From an uncultured Clostridia bacterium (GTDB lineage: Bacteria; Bacillota; Clostridia; TANB77; CAG-508), in contig CALXAY010000001.1 of assembly GCA_944386415.1 (NCBI GenBank), positions 1 to 64,000 on the forward strand: a stretch of 64,000 nt of DNA, read 5' to 3'. The translations under genes were made by a program, and so were the position numbers. Positions 1 to 7,094 of the stretch are shown here, piece by piece. How positions within the stretch are numbered: the stretch's first letter is position 1; every line of letters begins with the position of its first letter. The notes under the pieces are model-generated. The model was not told the DNA's origin and made no database searches. It saw only the letters and a list, made by a program, of their open reading frames with translations.

Positions 1-66
1 GAATCCAGCCAATAAATGGAACTTAAAAAAGCGGTGAATCCAGCCAATAAATGGAACTTAAAAAAG
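1..66 (+). ncRNA. toxI: ToxI-type antitoxin RNA repeats (array cut by window start)
   Basis: A 31-nt sequence beginning GAATCCAGCCAATAAATGG occurs at 1-31 and again at 36-66, a 35-nt period, followed at once by a palindromic terminator and then a ToxN-family gene. Type III toxin-antitoxin loci have exactly this order: tandem ~34-40 nt repeats that are processed into RNA pseudoknots which inhibit the toxin, a terminator, then the toxin. The A-rich end of each unit (AAAAAAG) resembles sites cut by ToxN enzymes. Only two units are visible; more may lie to the left. Identity rests on context and repeat length, not on a known ToxI sequence. Confidence 0.8.
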
Positions 67-97
67 AAGATTAGAGTCTAGACTCTAATCTTTAATT
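67..97 (+). terminator. Terminator between ToxI repeats and toxN
   Basis: AAGATTAGAGTC and GACTCTAATCTT (67-78 and 81-92) form a perfect 12-bp stem with a 2-nt centre, followed by TTTAATTTCTT. In type III systems a leaky terminator here makes antitoxin RNA exceed toxin mRNA. Confidence 0.75.
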
Positions 98-115
98 TCT
101 TGTTACAACTCTTAA

Positions 116-144
116 TTGCGTTTTTTTCAAAAATAATATATAAT
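116..144 (+). promoter_or_regulatory. Possible sigma-A promoter in front of toxN
   Basis: TTGCGT (116-121), a 17-nt spacer, and TATAAT (139-144) lie between the terminator and the toxin ribosome binding site. The match is good, but known type III loci rely on one promoter upstream of the repeats, so this may be chance in AT-rich DNA. Confidence 0.4.
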
Positions 145-170
145 AGACTAAATTTAAGGAGGCAAATATA

Positions 171-683
171 ATGATATTGAATTTAGAGATAGTCAGAGTT
201 GACTCAGATTATTGTGATTATTTGAGACAATTTGATAATAAAGTAGCTTATAACAAACATGAAAAAGAATTAAGACCATTTATAGGTATATTATTTGAAA
301 TAGATAATTGTAAATATTTCGCCCCTCTATCTAGTCCAAAACCTAAACATAGAAAAATGAAAAATATGATAGACTTTTTCAAGATAAAAGATGGAGAATT
401 AGGTGCTGTTAATTTTAATAATATGATACCTGTAACCAATAAAAATTATACTTTAGTAGATTTGAATAAAGAAACATTGACCATAGCAGAATTAAAATAT
501 CAAAAGTTGTTAAAAGAGCAATTAAATTGGTTAAATGCTCATTACCGTCAAGTAAAAAATAAATCTTTTAAATTATATCAATTATATAATAGCGGAAAAC
601 TAGCAGATAATATGAAATCAAGATGTTGTAATTTCAAATTATTAGAAGAAAAATGTTTAGAATATAATAAAGTAAAATGGTAA
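171..683 (+). CDS. toxN: ToxN/AbiQ-family type III toxin endoribonuclease
   Basis: This 170-aa protein looks like ToxN/AbiQ endoribonucleases. It has the family pattern FIGI-x-FEI (37-44), KYFAPLSSPK (48-57), an FFKI-x-DGELG segment, NNMIPV, a DL turn and a C-terminal LLEEK. In characterised ToxN the SPK-type loop holds catalytic Thr/Ser and Lys; here Ser54, Ser55 and Lys57 occupy it. The enzyme cuts host and phage mRNAs in A-rich sites and is held inactive by ToxI RNA; freed after phage infection it causes abortive infection. The start has a clear AAGGAGG site 10 nt upstream. The repeats and terminator immediately before it make the assignment strong. Which ToxN, CptN or TenpN subgroup it belongs to was not settled. 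Confidence 0.88.
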   Translation: MILNLEIVRVDSDYCDYLRQFDNKVAYNKHEKELRPFIGILFEIDNCKYFAPLSSPKPKHRKMKNMIDFFKIKDGELGAVNFNNMIPVTNKNYTLVDLNKETLTIAELKYQKLLKEQLNWLNAHYRQVKNKSFKLYQLYNSGKLADNMKSRCCNFKLLEEKCLEYNKVKW

Positions 684-732
684 TTTATCTTTATGATTAA
701 ATTATAAAATTGTAAAATGAAAGGTTGAACTG

Positions 733-1317
733 GTGGTTAAAATGAACAAAAATAAGAAAATAATTATTGGTATTTTAATTGTTTTGATTATAGTTATAGG
801 TATAGTGGTTGCTTATAAAATAATTGAAAGTAGTATTACAAATAGGGCAGACTTTAATTTTAAAGTTGAAAATATTAGTTCTACTCCTGTTGAAACAGTA
901 GATATAGATAATCAGAAAAATGAAAAAAATTATTACAAAGAAATAGATAATATTAAATTAGAATTAAATATTCCAAATGAATGGAACTACGAAGAAATTC
1001 CACGAAACGAAGAAAATGATTTTTATAAATATGCTTTAAAATTATACAAAAATAATGAAAATCAATATGCTATGTTATATTTTTACAATAATTCATTTGG
1101 AGTTTGTGGTACAGGTAGAACATCAAAAAATATTATTTTAAATAATGGTAAAGAAGCTGTTATAGGCTATTATGATGAAAATAAAAATTGGGCTGACATT
1201 TCGTTTTATAATATAAATAAAAATATAGCAGTTATGAATTATGGGTTAATTGATGAAGATGCAGATGAAGCAATTCAATTTATAAAAACAATAAATATTA
1301 CTGAAAATAATGTATAA
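733..1317 (+). CDS. Membrane-anchored protein of unknown function
   Basis: A 194-aa protein with a short basic N-terminus, one hydrophobic segment (about residues 11-30) and an exported soluble domain of about 130 residues rich in Asn, Lys and Tyr. No lipobox Cys is present, so it is a signal-anchor protein. The GTG start at 733 is favoured over ATG at 742 because AAAGG lies 8 nt upstream of it. It follows toxN by 49 nt and ends before a strong terminator, so it may share the toxN transcript. The IKTINI ending and beta-rich look recall small secreted Clostridial proteins, but no family is recognised. Confidence 0.7.
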   Translation: MVKMNKNKKIIIGILIVLIIVIGIVVAYKIIESSITNRADFNFKVENISSTPVETVDIDNQKNEKNYYKEIDNIKLELNIPNEWNYEEIPRNEENDFYKYALKLYKNNENQYAMLYFYNNSFGVCGTGRTSKNIILNNGKEAVIGYYDENKNWADISFYNINKNIAVMNYGLIDEDADEAIQFIKTINITENNV

Positions 1318-1340
1318 GTAATTGCTATATTACAATTTAT

Positions 1341-1371
1341 AGATTAGTTTGAAATATAACTAATCTTTTTT
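1341..1371 (+). terminator. Rho-independent terminator
   Basis: AGATTAGTT (1341-1349) pairs with AACTAATCT (1358-1366) and runs into six T. It ends the toxN and membrane-protein transcript. Confidence 0.85.
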
Positions 1372-2322
1372 GTTTCAGAAAAAACGGTAAAGTAGGGGGG
1401 ATATAAGAAAAATTACATATATTAAATAAAATAAATTAATTTAAAATAGTTTTTAATTTATTCTATTCATGTATAATACAATAATAAACTTAAGTGAATA
1501 TAACTATTATTTTATATAAATATATAAAATATAAATTTTAATATAAAAACAAAACTAATTAATAAAATAATTTACAAAAATTCTAATAAATAAATTTTGT
1601 GCAAAGTTTTAAAATTGTAAATTGATTAAAAAAACGAACATTTGTTGTTTGATGAAATTTTTAAAATTATTAATAAAAAGTTAAATTATTATTTTTAAAA
1701 TAATAACAATAAAAATCGTTAAAATCGTTTTTAAGCAATTTTTATATATAAACTATGTAATTACTTATATAATAATAAAACTTAATTATTTTTATGATTA
1801 TTGAATAAACTTAAAAAAATAAATTTGGTTTAATATAGGCTTATAAATTATAAAATAACAAATAATTTATAATAAATAGTAATAATTGTGAAAATATTGT
1901 AATAAGTGAAGTTTAACAAAAAAGTGTTAAAAAAGCGACGCACGAGAATCGATTTTAAGCCGTTTTAATTTCAAACCCATATAGTTTGTTGTCCGTAAAA
2001 CAGCTCTAATATAGAAAAACAGGCACTTTTAAGAATTTTAGAAAAATTATATATAATTATATACAAAGATATGAAAATATATGAGTAATAAAAAATTATA
2101 GTAATGAAATTATATAAGTAAAATATAAAAATGCTTTAAAATTAATTTTAGAGGCTCATATAAATATAGATATAGTAAGTAAATATAAAAGATTATAGTA
2201 ATAAAGAATAAAATATAAATTAATATATAGAAATAAATATATATAAAGAATATTAATAGCTATAAAATAGTTAAAAGCCTTGAACTAGTAAAAGTAGCGG
2301 TTTGTGGCTGTATTATATATTA
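1372..2322. other. AT-rich gene-free stretch left of the attachment site
   Basis: About 950 nt with no credible coding frame on either strand, dominated by A/T runs. The only higher-complexity piece is 1936-1971 (CGACGCACGAGAATC...), of which 29 of 36 bases recur at 46243-46278 just inside the phage right end. It may be old intergenic host DNA or the worn end of a related element. Confidence 0.6.
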
Positions 2323-2350
2323 CTCCTATTCTTCTTTGCACAAAAGATTG
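2323..2350. other. attL-type junction: host DNA meets prophage
   Basis: From 2335 rightward the sequence equals that from 46386; 2323-2333 also match 46374-46384, but 2334 is C and 46385 is G, and everything further left differs. The strand exchange point therefore lies right of 2334, probably within TTTGCACAAAAGATT. On this junction TCTTT-GCACA-AAAGA makes a 5-bp inverted repeat around a 5-nt centre, a shape suited to tyrosine recombinase core sites. Exact core length cannot be read without attB or attR. Confidence 0.65.
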
Positions 2351-2380
2351 ATTAATCGGTTATAAATGTAAAATAAATTT

Positions 2381-2415
2381 ACACATAGAATACAAAAAAA
2401 TTCTATGTGTTTTTT
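2381..2415 (+). terminator. Terminator directly before the XRE gene
   Basis: ACACATAGAAT (2381-2391) pairs with ATTCTATGTGT (2400-2410), followed by six T. It blocks transcription entering from the left, either from host DNA or, in tandem copies, from the integrase end of the previous phage. It sits only 22 nt before the next start codon, so it could also act as an attenuator. Confidence 0.8.
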
Positions 2416-2436
2416 ATTATTTAAAGGAGTGAAAAA

Positions 2437-2628
2437 ATGTTAAGCGAGAATTTAAAAAATGCGAGAGAGAAACAAAGATATACAGTAAAAGAGCTTAGTC
2501 AATTAACTGGGGTATCAGAGTCTACTATTAATAATATAGAAAACGGTAGAAACGAAAACCCAGGAATACAAGTACTTATAGAATTATCTAAAGTACTTAA
2601 AGTGGCTGTAAGTAAATTGATTAAATAA
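2437..2628 (+). CDS. XRE-family small helix-turn-helix regulator
   Basis: A 63-aa Cro/CI-type DNA-binding domain and nothing else. Residues about 17-40 (VKELSQLTGVSESTINNIENG) give the classic helix-turn-helix, with the usual following helix LIELSKVLKVAVSKLI. Stand-alone XRE domains of this size act as Cro-like repressors or transcriptional switches in prophages. It is the first gene after the attachment site, with AAAGGAG 7 nt before the ATG, and is far from the integrase in this linear order but adjacent to it across the att site in the circular form. Confidence 0.85.
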   Translation: MLSENLKNAREKQRYTVKELSQLTGVSESTINNIENGRNENPGIQVLIELSKVLKVAVSKLIK

Positions 2629-2636
2629 AATAAAAA

Positions 2637-2675
2637 AACTATACGAACCTAGACAGAAAGGAACTTCGTATAGTT
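2637..2675. terminator. Hairpin after the XRE gene, probable leftward terminator
   Basis: AACTATACGAA (2637-2647) and TTCGTATAGTT (2665-2675) form an 11-bp stem. The flanking A-run on its left becomes a T-run on the minus strand, so it looks better as a terminator for leftward transcripts. Confidence 0.55.
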
Positions 2676-2678
2676 TAG

Positions 2679-2708
2679 TTGCAATTGATGAACTATTTTT
2701 CTTATAGC
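2679..2708 (+). promoter_or_regulatory. Possible promoter for the replication operon
   Basis: TTGCAA (2679-2684), 18 nt, TATAGC (2703-2708). Moderate match, placed in the only sizeable gap before the replication genes. Confidence 0.3.
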
Positions 2709-2744
2709 AAAAAAATTAAAACTTGTCAAGGGGGTGGTTATATT

Positions 2745-2819
2745 GTGCTAAGAAATATAACTGAGAGTAAAAAACAAAGGAGTATGAAGTATGGCGAGAA
2801 AGAGAATGATAGACCCTAA
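2745..2819 (+). CDS. Possible 24-aa leader peptide
   Basis: A GTG-started frame of 24 codons preceded by a strong AGGGGGTGG ribosome binding site 6-7 nt upstream. It overlaps the first 29 nt of the replisome organizer gene in another frame, so it could couple translation of the two. The peptide is basic and has no recognised family. It may be fortuitous. Confidence 0.3.
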   Translation: MLRNITESKKQRSMKYGEKENDRP

Positions 2820-3159
2820 CTTTTGGACTGATGAAAAACTAGGCAAATGTTCAATTCAAGAAAGATTATTGTTTATGGGGCTTATAAGCAATGCTAATGA
2901 TGAGGGGTATGGAAGAGCTAATTCAAAATTAATAAAAGCTACAATTTTTCCTTATGATGATATAGAAAATGATGAATTAGAAAAATGGCTAAATCATTTA
3001 ATAGAATTTAATATGGTAGTTATTTTTGAATATGACAAACAAAAATATTATTACATACCTAATTTTTTAAAACACCAAACAATAAATAAACCTACTAAAT
3101 CAACGTTTCCACATATTGAAGATGAACGGTGTTGTAGTACTACGGTAGTCCTACTGTAA
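2791..3159 (+). pseudogene. Replisome organizer, N-terminal part (frameshifted)
   Basis: The 122-aa N-terminal part of a phage replication initiator. It has the typical opening RMIDPNFWTDEKL, then LLFMGLISNANDEGYG and a helix-rich winged-helix domain ending in YIPNFLKHQTINKP, as in SPP1 G38P/DnaD-like organizers that bind the origin. The frame ends early at TAA 3157-3159, inside a 7-bp hairpin (3143-3149 with 3161-3167). The missing linker and C-terminal domain are found at once in the -1 frame, 3138-3569. The protein alone keeps the DNA-binding domain, so it may act as a truncated form, or the frame may be rejoined by recoding. The same break is in both phage copies. Confidence 0.7.
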
Positions 3160-3569
3160 AACTACCGCCTAAAAGAAAAGAAAAGAATATAAAAGAAAAA
3201 GAAGTAAAAGAGAATATAAAAGAAAATAATTTTGATGAAATTATTGAAAACAATTTCTCTGACAAAGAAGTTATTGATTGTGTAAAAGAATTTATTAAAA
3301 TGCGTAAAGCTATTAAAAAACCGTTAACTCAAAGAGGATTAGAGCTGATGATTAAAAAGTTATATGGGTTTACAACAAACATTGATGAGCAAATAGAAAT
3401 ATTAAATAATTCCATTATGAACAATTGGCAAGGTATATTTCCACTAAAAAAAGATATTAGAAATATTAACAAAGGGAGTTTCAATGATTTTAAAGAATTA
3501 TGGGAGGAGGCAAAAAAAGAAGATGAACAAGCAGGAAACAGCACAGATAATAGCTTTACTAGCTGGTAA
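3138..3569 (+). pseudogene. Replisome organizer, C-terminal part in -1 frame
   Basis: Open from 3138 (after TAG 3135-3137) to 3569. It begins with a Lys/Glu-rich linker and continues as KMRKAIKKPLTQRG, then IDEQIEILNNSIMNNWQGIFPLK, the usual C-terminal domain of phage replisome organizers that contacts the helicase loader. An internal ATG at 3300 would give an 89-aa product but has no good ribosome binding site (only AAAGAAT precedes). So this is the detached tail of the preceding gene rather than an independent gene. Confidence 0.65.
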
Positions 3570-4080
3570 TTATAATAACATTGCTGAAAAGACCAAAGAA
3601 CAAAAGCAAATGATGATAAACACATGGTACGAATGTTTAAATGATTTAGAATACAAGCTAGTTTTGCAAGCAGTAAAGAAAACAATAATGACAAGCCCAT
3701 ATCCACCAACGATACATGACATTAGAAAAAATGCAATGGAGTTAGTAAATCCGTCTACTCAAAAAACAGCCATAGAGGCTTGGAGTGAAGCTTACGGAAT
3801 GATTTGCAATGGTATTTATATGACTGAAGAACAATTTAATGAACATAGTCCAGAAGTAAAAAGATTTTTTGGTAATGTTGCTCAAGTAAGGGAATTAGCT
3901 AAGACTAATACAGATACAGTAAATACTGTTACAAAAGGTCAATTTTTAAAGCAATATGAAATACTTGTAAAAAGAACAAAAGAGCAAAAATTGTTGCCAG
4001 AGCAAATGCAAAACATTATAGGAAAATTAGCTAACAAAATGGATATTAAAAAGCTTGATGAAAAAAATAGAGATAATTAG
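3523..4080 (+). CDS. G39P-like phage helicase loader
   Basis: A 185-aa protein starting at ATG 3523, with GGGAGGAGG 12 nt upstream; a longer frame from 3484 lacks such a site. Its first 70 residues (KQETAQIIALLAGNY, NTWYECLNDLEYKLVLQAVKK, SPYPPTIHDIRK) match the G39P helicase inhibitor/loader family of phage SPP1, which carries the replicative helicase to the origin complex. The rest is helical and Lys/Glu-rich. Its start overlaps the end of the organizer frame. No phage DnaB-type helicase gene follows, so the host helicase is the likely cargo. Confidence 0.75.
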   Translation: MNKQETAQIIALLAGNYNNIAEKTKEQKQMMINTWYECLNDLEYKLVLQAVKKTIMTSPYPPTIHDIRKNAMELVNPSTQKTAIEAWSEAYGMICNGIYMTEEQFNEHSPEVKRFFGNVAQVRELAKTNTDTVNTVTKGQFLKQYEILVKRTKEQKLLPEQMQNIIGKLANKMDIKKLDEKNRDN

Positions 4081-4136
4081 CGAAAGCTAAAAATCTCTAT
4101 GTATTCCAAAAAACTATACCGAAAGGTCATTTGGAA
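4069..4136 (+). other. Two consecutive GAAA-loop hairpins
   Basis: AGAGAT-AA-TTAGC-GAAA-GCTAA-AA-ATCTCT (4069-4098) folds into one stem, and TTCCAAA (4104-4110) with TTTGGAA (4130-4136) encloses ACC-GAAA-GGT (4118-4127). Neither is followed by a T-run, so they look like mRNA processing or stability elements in the gap after the loader gene. Confidence 0.5.
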
Positions 4137-4180
4137 AATTTAGCATAAAAAAAGCATATCAAAAAGGAGTAAAAAAATCA

Positions 4181-4345
4181 ATGGAAAAATTTATTTTAGT
4201 GCCATACGAATTACAAGGAAAAAACGGAAAGATAGTAGTTAAAGAAGGAAAAACAGAGGAAGAAATAAAAGAATTTTGTGTAATAGATTGTTTAGAAAAA
4301 GATATTGAGAAATTAGCAAAGGAAGTGAATTTGGAAAATGAGTGA
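4181..4345 (+). CDS. Small acidic phage protein, unknown
   Basis: A 54-aa frame (MEKFILVPYELQG...) with AAAAGGAG 10 nt upstream, overlapping the start of the Gp157 gene by 8 nt (ATG inside its last codons), a normal translational coupling. The product is Lys/Glu-rich with a short beta-like start. No family recognised. Confidence 0.65.
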   Translation: MEKFILVPYELQGKNGKIVVKEGKTEEEIKEFCVIDCLEKDIEKLAKEVNLENE

Positions 4346-4841
4346 TATTAGATTATATGAAATACCAAAGAAATTTGAAGATTTAATGACAAAAGCAGAA
4401 GAAGGAGAATTAACACAAGAAGAATACGACTGTATAGGAACTGAGATAGCCGTAGAGCTACAAAAAAAGAGTACGAGCATAATTGGATATTATCAAAACA
4501 AAAATGCTTTTATTGACGCAATAGACTTACAAATTAAAAGATTACAAGAAATAAAAAAAGCTGAACAAAACAACTTAGATAGATTTAAGAAATATGTAAA
4601 AGACAATATGGAAAGAATGCAATTAACAAAAATTGAAACAGAACTAGGTACTTTATTTATTGCTAAAAGTCCAGCTACAGTTGAGGTAATAGACCAAGAA
4701 CAAGTTCCAGATAAATTTTTAAGAGTTAAAACAAATATTGAAGTTGATAAAACAGCAATTAAAAAGAACTTTAAAGAAACAGGAGAAGTACCTGATGGAA
4801 TTAGAATTGCAACAAACAATACAAGTTTAAGAATTAAATAG
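4338..4841 (+). CDS. Siphovirus Gp157-family protein
   Basis: A 167-aa protein with the Gp157 layout: helical N-terminal half ending in a coiled coil (about 50-95, DAIDLQIKRLQEIKKAEQ), then a short beta domain with LGTLFIAKSPATVEV and the C-terminal VDKTAIKKNFKETGEVPDG. Gp157 proteins sit next to single-strand annealing and SSB genes in Gram-positive phages and have been linked to phage resistance and recombination. It directly precedes the Rad52-like gene by 13 nt. Confidence 0.8.
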   Translation: MSDIRLYEIPKKFEDLMTKAEEGELTQEEYDCIGTEIAVELQKKSTSIIGYYQNKNAFIDAIDLQIKRLQEIKKAEQNNLDRFKKYVKDNMERMQLTKIETELGTLFIAKSPATVEVIDQEQVPDKFLRVKTNIEVDKTAIKKNFKETGEVPDGIRIATNNTSLRIK

Positions 4842-4854
4842 GAGGATTAGAAAT

Positions 4855-5610
4855 ATGGAAAATGAAACTGAAAACGAAAACCTGAAAATATACAACCAAA
4901 TAAAATCAGTTCCTGATAATGCTAAGAAAAAAATAGCAGGTGGAAGATTAAAGGGAATGACTGATATAAAGCCAATGTGGAGAATAGAAAAACTAACAGA
5001 AATGTTTGGAGTATGTGGTTTTGGTTGGAAAACTAATATAAAAAACAAAGAAATAATTGAAGGTGCTAATGGAGAGAAAATAGCAATAGTGGATATAGAT
5101 TTATATGTTAAGATAGGCGACAAATGGTCAGAGGCAATTGAAGGAACAGGTGGAAGTAGTCTTATATCTAAAGAAAAGTCAGGAGAAAATATAAGATATT
5201 ATACAAGTGATGAATGTTTTAAAATGGCATATACTGATGCATTATCTGTTGCTTGTAAATCTTTAGGAATGGGAGCAGATGTCTACTGGGGAGATAGCAA
5301 ATATAATGACAAACCAAAAAAAGATAATGATAAAACACCATCAGTGAATGATAAACCAATTAATAGAGTAACAGAAACAGAAGCAAAAGCAGCTTATGCA
5401 CTTATGATAAGAAAAGGTTGCGACGTAGTAAAAGATTTACAACATAACTTTGGAATAAGCAATACTAAAGATTTAACTAAGCAACAATACATAATGATGT
5501 TAAAAAGCTTAAACAAATTACCTGATAAGAAACCACAAGAAGAATTAGACTCTAATGATAAAAGGCAATATGATGGTGGACGGACAAGCATAAAGGAGTT
5601 GTTAGTATGA
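4855..5610 (+). CDS. Rad52-like single-strand annealing protein
   Basis: A 251-aa protein. The first ~150 residues show a Rad52-superfamily pattern: FGVCGFGWKTNI, a beta strand VDIDLYVK, EAIEGTGGSSLI, and the helix CFKMAYTDALSVACKSLGMG leading to VYW, matching the A-TDALKRA-G signature of Rad52/Sak annealing proteins. They anneal complementary single strands in phage recombination and genome circularisation. The C-terminal ~90 residues are a charged linker and a small helical domain, typical of SSB-interacting tails. Between Gp157 and nuclease-like genes it completes a recombination module. A RecT/Erf assignment fits less well. Confidence 0.62.
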   Translation: MENETENENLKIYNQIKSVPDNAKKKIAGGRLKGMTDIKPMWRIEKLTEMFGVCGFGWKTNIKNKEIIEGANGEKIAIVDIDLYVKIGDKWSEAIEGTGGSSLISKEKSGENIRYYTSDECFKMAYTDALSVACKSLGMGADVYWGDSKYNDKPKKDNDKTPSVNDKPINRVTETEAKAAYALMIRKGCDVVKDLQHNFGISNTKDLTKQQYIMMLKSLNKLPDKKPQEELDSNDKRQYDGGRTSIKELLV

Positions 5611-6164
5611 AAACTACTGGACAAATAACAGATGTATCTATTAATTTTAAAAATTCTAAAGGAAAAATAGTTTTAGATATAAATACAAAGAATGTTGAAA
5701 CATTAGATTTGTTAGATAAGTTAAGAAATAAGGAACTTGATATAGAAATAAAGCAACATAGAGAGAAAAGAAGCGGACGAGCTAATAGATATTTTTGGCA
5801 ACTTCTTGGAGAATTATGCGAAATGCAAAATATAAATCCAGTAGAAGATTATAAAAGACGTGTCAAAGAACTAGGCATATTTAGAACAACTAGGATAGAA
5901 GCTACAGATTTTGAAACTTTGAAAAAAAGCTGGGAGAACTGGGGCGAAGCTTGGTTTTGTGAAAAAGCAGATACAGAAATAATAAATGAATTAGAGTTTT
6001 ATATAGTGAATTTATATTATGGATCTAGTTCATTTAATACAAAACAAATGTCAAGATTAATAGATGGAGTAGTACAAGATTGTAAAGCTTGTGGAATAGA
6101 AACAAAACCGCAGCAAGAAATTGACAGTTTACTAGAAGAATGGGAGGAAGAGCATAAGAAGTGA
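5607..6164 (+). CDS. Recombination-module protein of the YGSS type
   Basis: A 185-aa protein overlapping the annealing gene by 4 nt (ATGA). It has KRSGRANRYFWQLLGELCE in the middle and a conserved C-terminal segment YYGSSSFNTKQMSRLIDG followed by CKACGIET. This tail recurs in phage proteins annotated as NinB-like or HNHc-type near annealing genes. No HNH residues are seen, so a nuclease role is not claimed. Confidence 0.5.
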   Translation: MKTTGQITDVSINFKNSKGKIVLDINTKNVETLDLLDKLRNKELDIEIKQHREKRSGRANRYFWQLLGELCEMQNINPVEDYKRRVKELGIFRTTRIEATDFETLKKSWENWGEAWFCEKADTEIINELEFYIVNLYYGSSSFNTKQMSRLIDGVVQDCKACGIETKPQQEIDSLLEEWEEEHKK

Positions 6165-6445
6165 AAGAGAAATGCATAATGCCAGAAGATTTACTATGGG
6201 AAACAGAAAGATTTGAAGGAAGTCATAGACATGAATGTTTTGGAGGAGCTAATAGAAAGTTAAGTATAGAAGATGGGTTAGTAATATTTCTAAGCCCACA
6301 AATACACAATATGGGAGATGACGGTATTCATTATAACAAAGAGTTTATGGACTATGTACATAGAATAGCACAACAAACCTGGCAAGACTATTATGGAAAA
6401 ACAAAAGAAGATTTTATTAAAAAGTATGGCAAGAATTATTTATAG
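6161..6445 (+). CDS. Small HNH-like phage nuclease
   Basis: A 94-aa protein starting at GTG 6161, overlapping the previous stop by 4 nt, with GGGAGGAAG upstream. The core HRHECFGGANRKLS, EDGLVIFLSPQIHN and a helix ending WQDYYG resemble compact phage HNH-type proteins where HE...NR...HN form the metal site. It probably works with the annealing protein on branched DNA. Confidence 0.6.
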   Translation: MKEKCIMPEDLLWETERFEGSHRHECFGGANRKLSIEDGLVIFLSPQIHNMGDDGIHYNKEFMDYVHRIAQQTWQDYYGKTKEDFIKKYGKNYL

Positions 6446-6460
6446 GAGGTAAAGAAGAAA

Positions 6461-6871
6461 TTGGAAAAAGAAGTAATTGAAAAAATGATGAGAGAAGCTT
6501 GCGAAAGTTATATTCAAGATTATGATTTTAGATATTTAGTAAAAGAAGTCGTAAGAGAAAAGATGGAAAAAAGAGTTGAAAGCTGTGTCAACGAAAGAAT
6601 AGACGAAGAAATAAAAAAGGTTTTAGATGAACCTGTTCATATAGACAATGGGTGGGGAGATAGAAGAGATTATGATAGTTTTGAAGATTTATTCAAACAA
6701 ACATTTAATAAAAAGTTATCAAATGATTGGAAAATGAACGAAACAATAAAAAGAACAATAGAAGATAGAGTAGATGAATTAGTAAAGAAGAAATCAAAAG
6801 AATTAGCAGGAAAAATACAAGACCTAATATTAAGTGAAATAATAAAAGACGAGGAGAAAAAAGATGTATAG
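6461..6871 (+). CDS. Helical charged protein, unknown
   Basis: A 136-aa protein from a TTG start with TAGGAGGT 11 nt upstream. Almost wholly helical, rich in Glu, Lys and Arg, with coiled-coil-like stretches on both sides of a short acidic loop (VHIDNGWGDRRDYDS). No known family. Confidence 0.6.
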   Translation: MEKEVIEKMMREACESYIQDYDFRYLVKEVVREKMEKRVESCVNERIDEEIKKVLDEPVHIDNGWGDRRDYDSFEDLFKQTFNKKLSNDWKMNETIKRTIEDRVDELVKKKSKELAGKIQDLILSEIIKDEEKKDV

Positions 6872-7094
6872 TAAAAAAGATTTTAAAGAAGGAGAATATG
6901 TAGTTTACATTGGTATGACACCAGAAAAAGAAATTTACGCAATAGAAGTTGGTAAAATCAAAAGATTATGTGATGATGGTGCTTTTGTATATTATCACAC
7001 AGGAGATACAGCAGCAAAAACAGAATACAAAAATTTATATAAAATAAAAAATGAATATGCAATAAATAATTTAGGAGGTAGAAAAAATGATTAG
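6864..7094 (+). CDS. Small beta-rich phage protein
   Basis: A 76-aa protein overlapping the previous gene by 8 nt. The order FKEGEYVVYIG, IYAIEVGKIKRLCDDGAFVYYH suggests a small SH3/KOW-like barrel, often a nucleic-acid or protein docking fold. Function unknown. Confidence 0.6.
   Translation: MYSKKDFKEGEYVVYIGMTPEKEIYAIEVGKIKRLCDDGAFVYYHTGDTAAKTEYKNLYKIKNEYAINNLGGRKND

Noticed and set aside
1..66. CRISPR array
   Set aside because: The 31-nt repeats are separated by only 4 nt, not by unique 30-nt spacers, and a ToxN-type gene follows.
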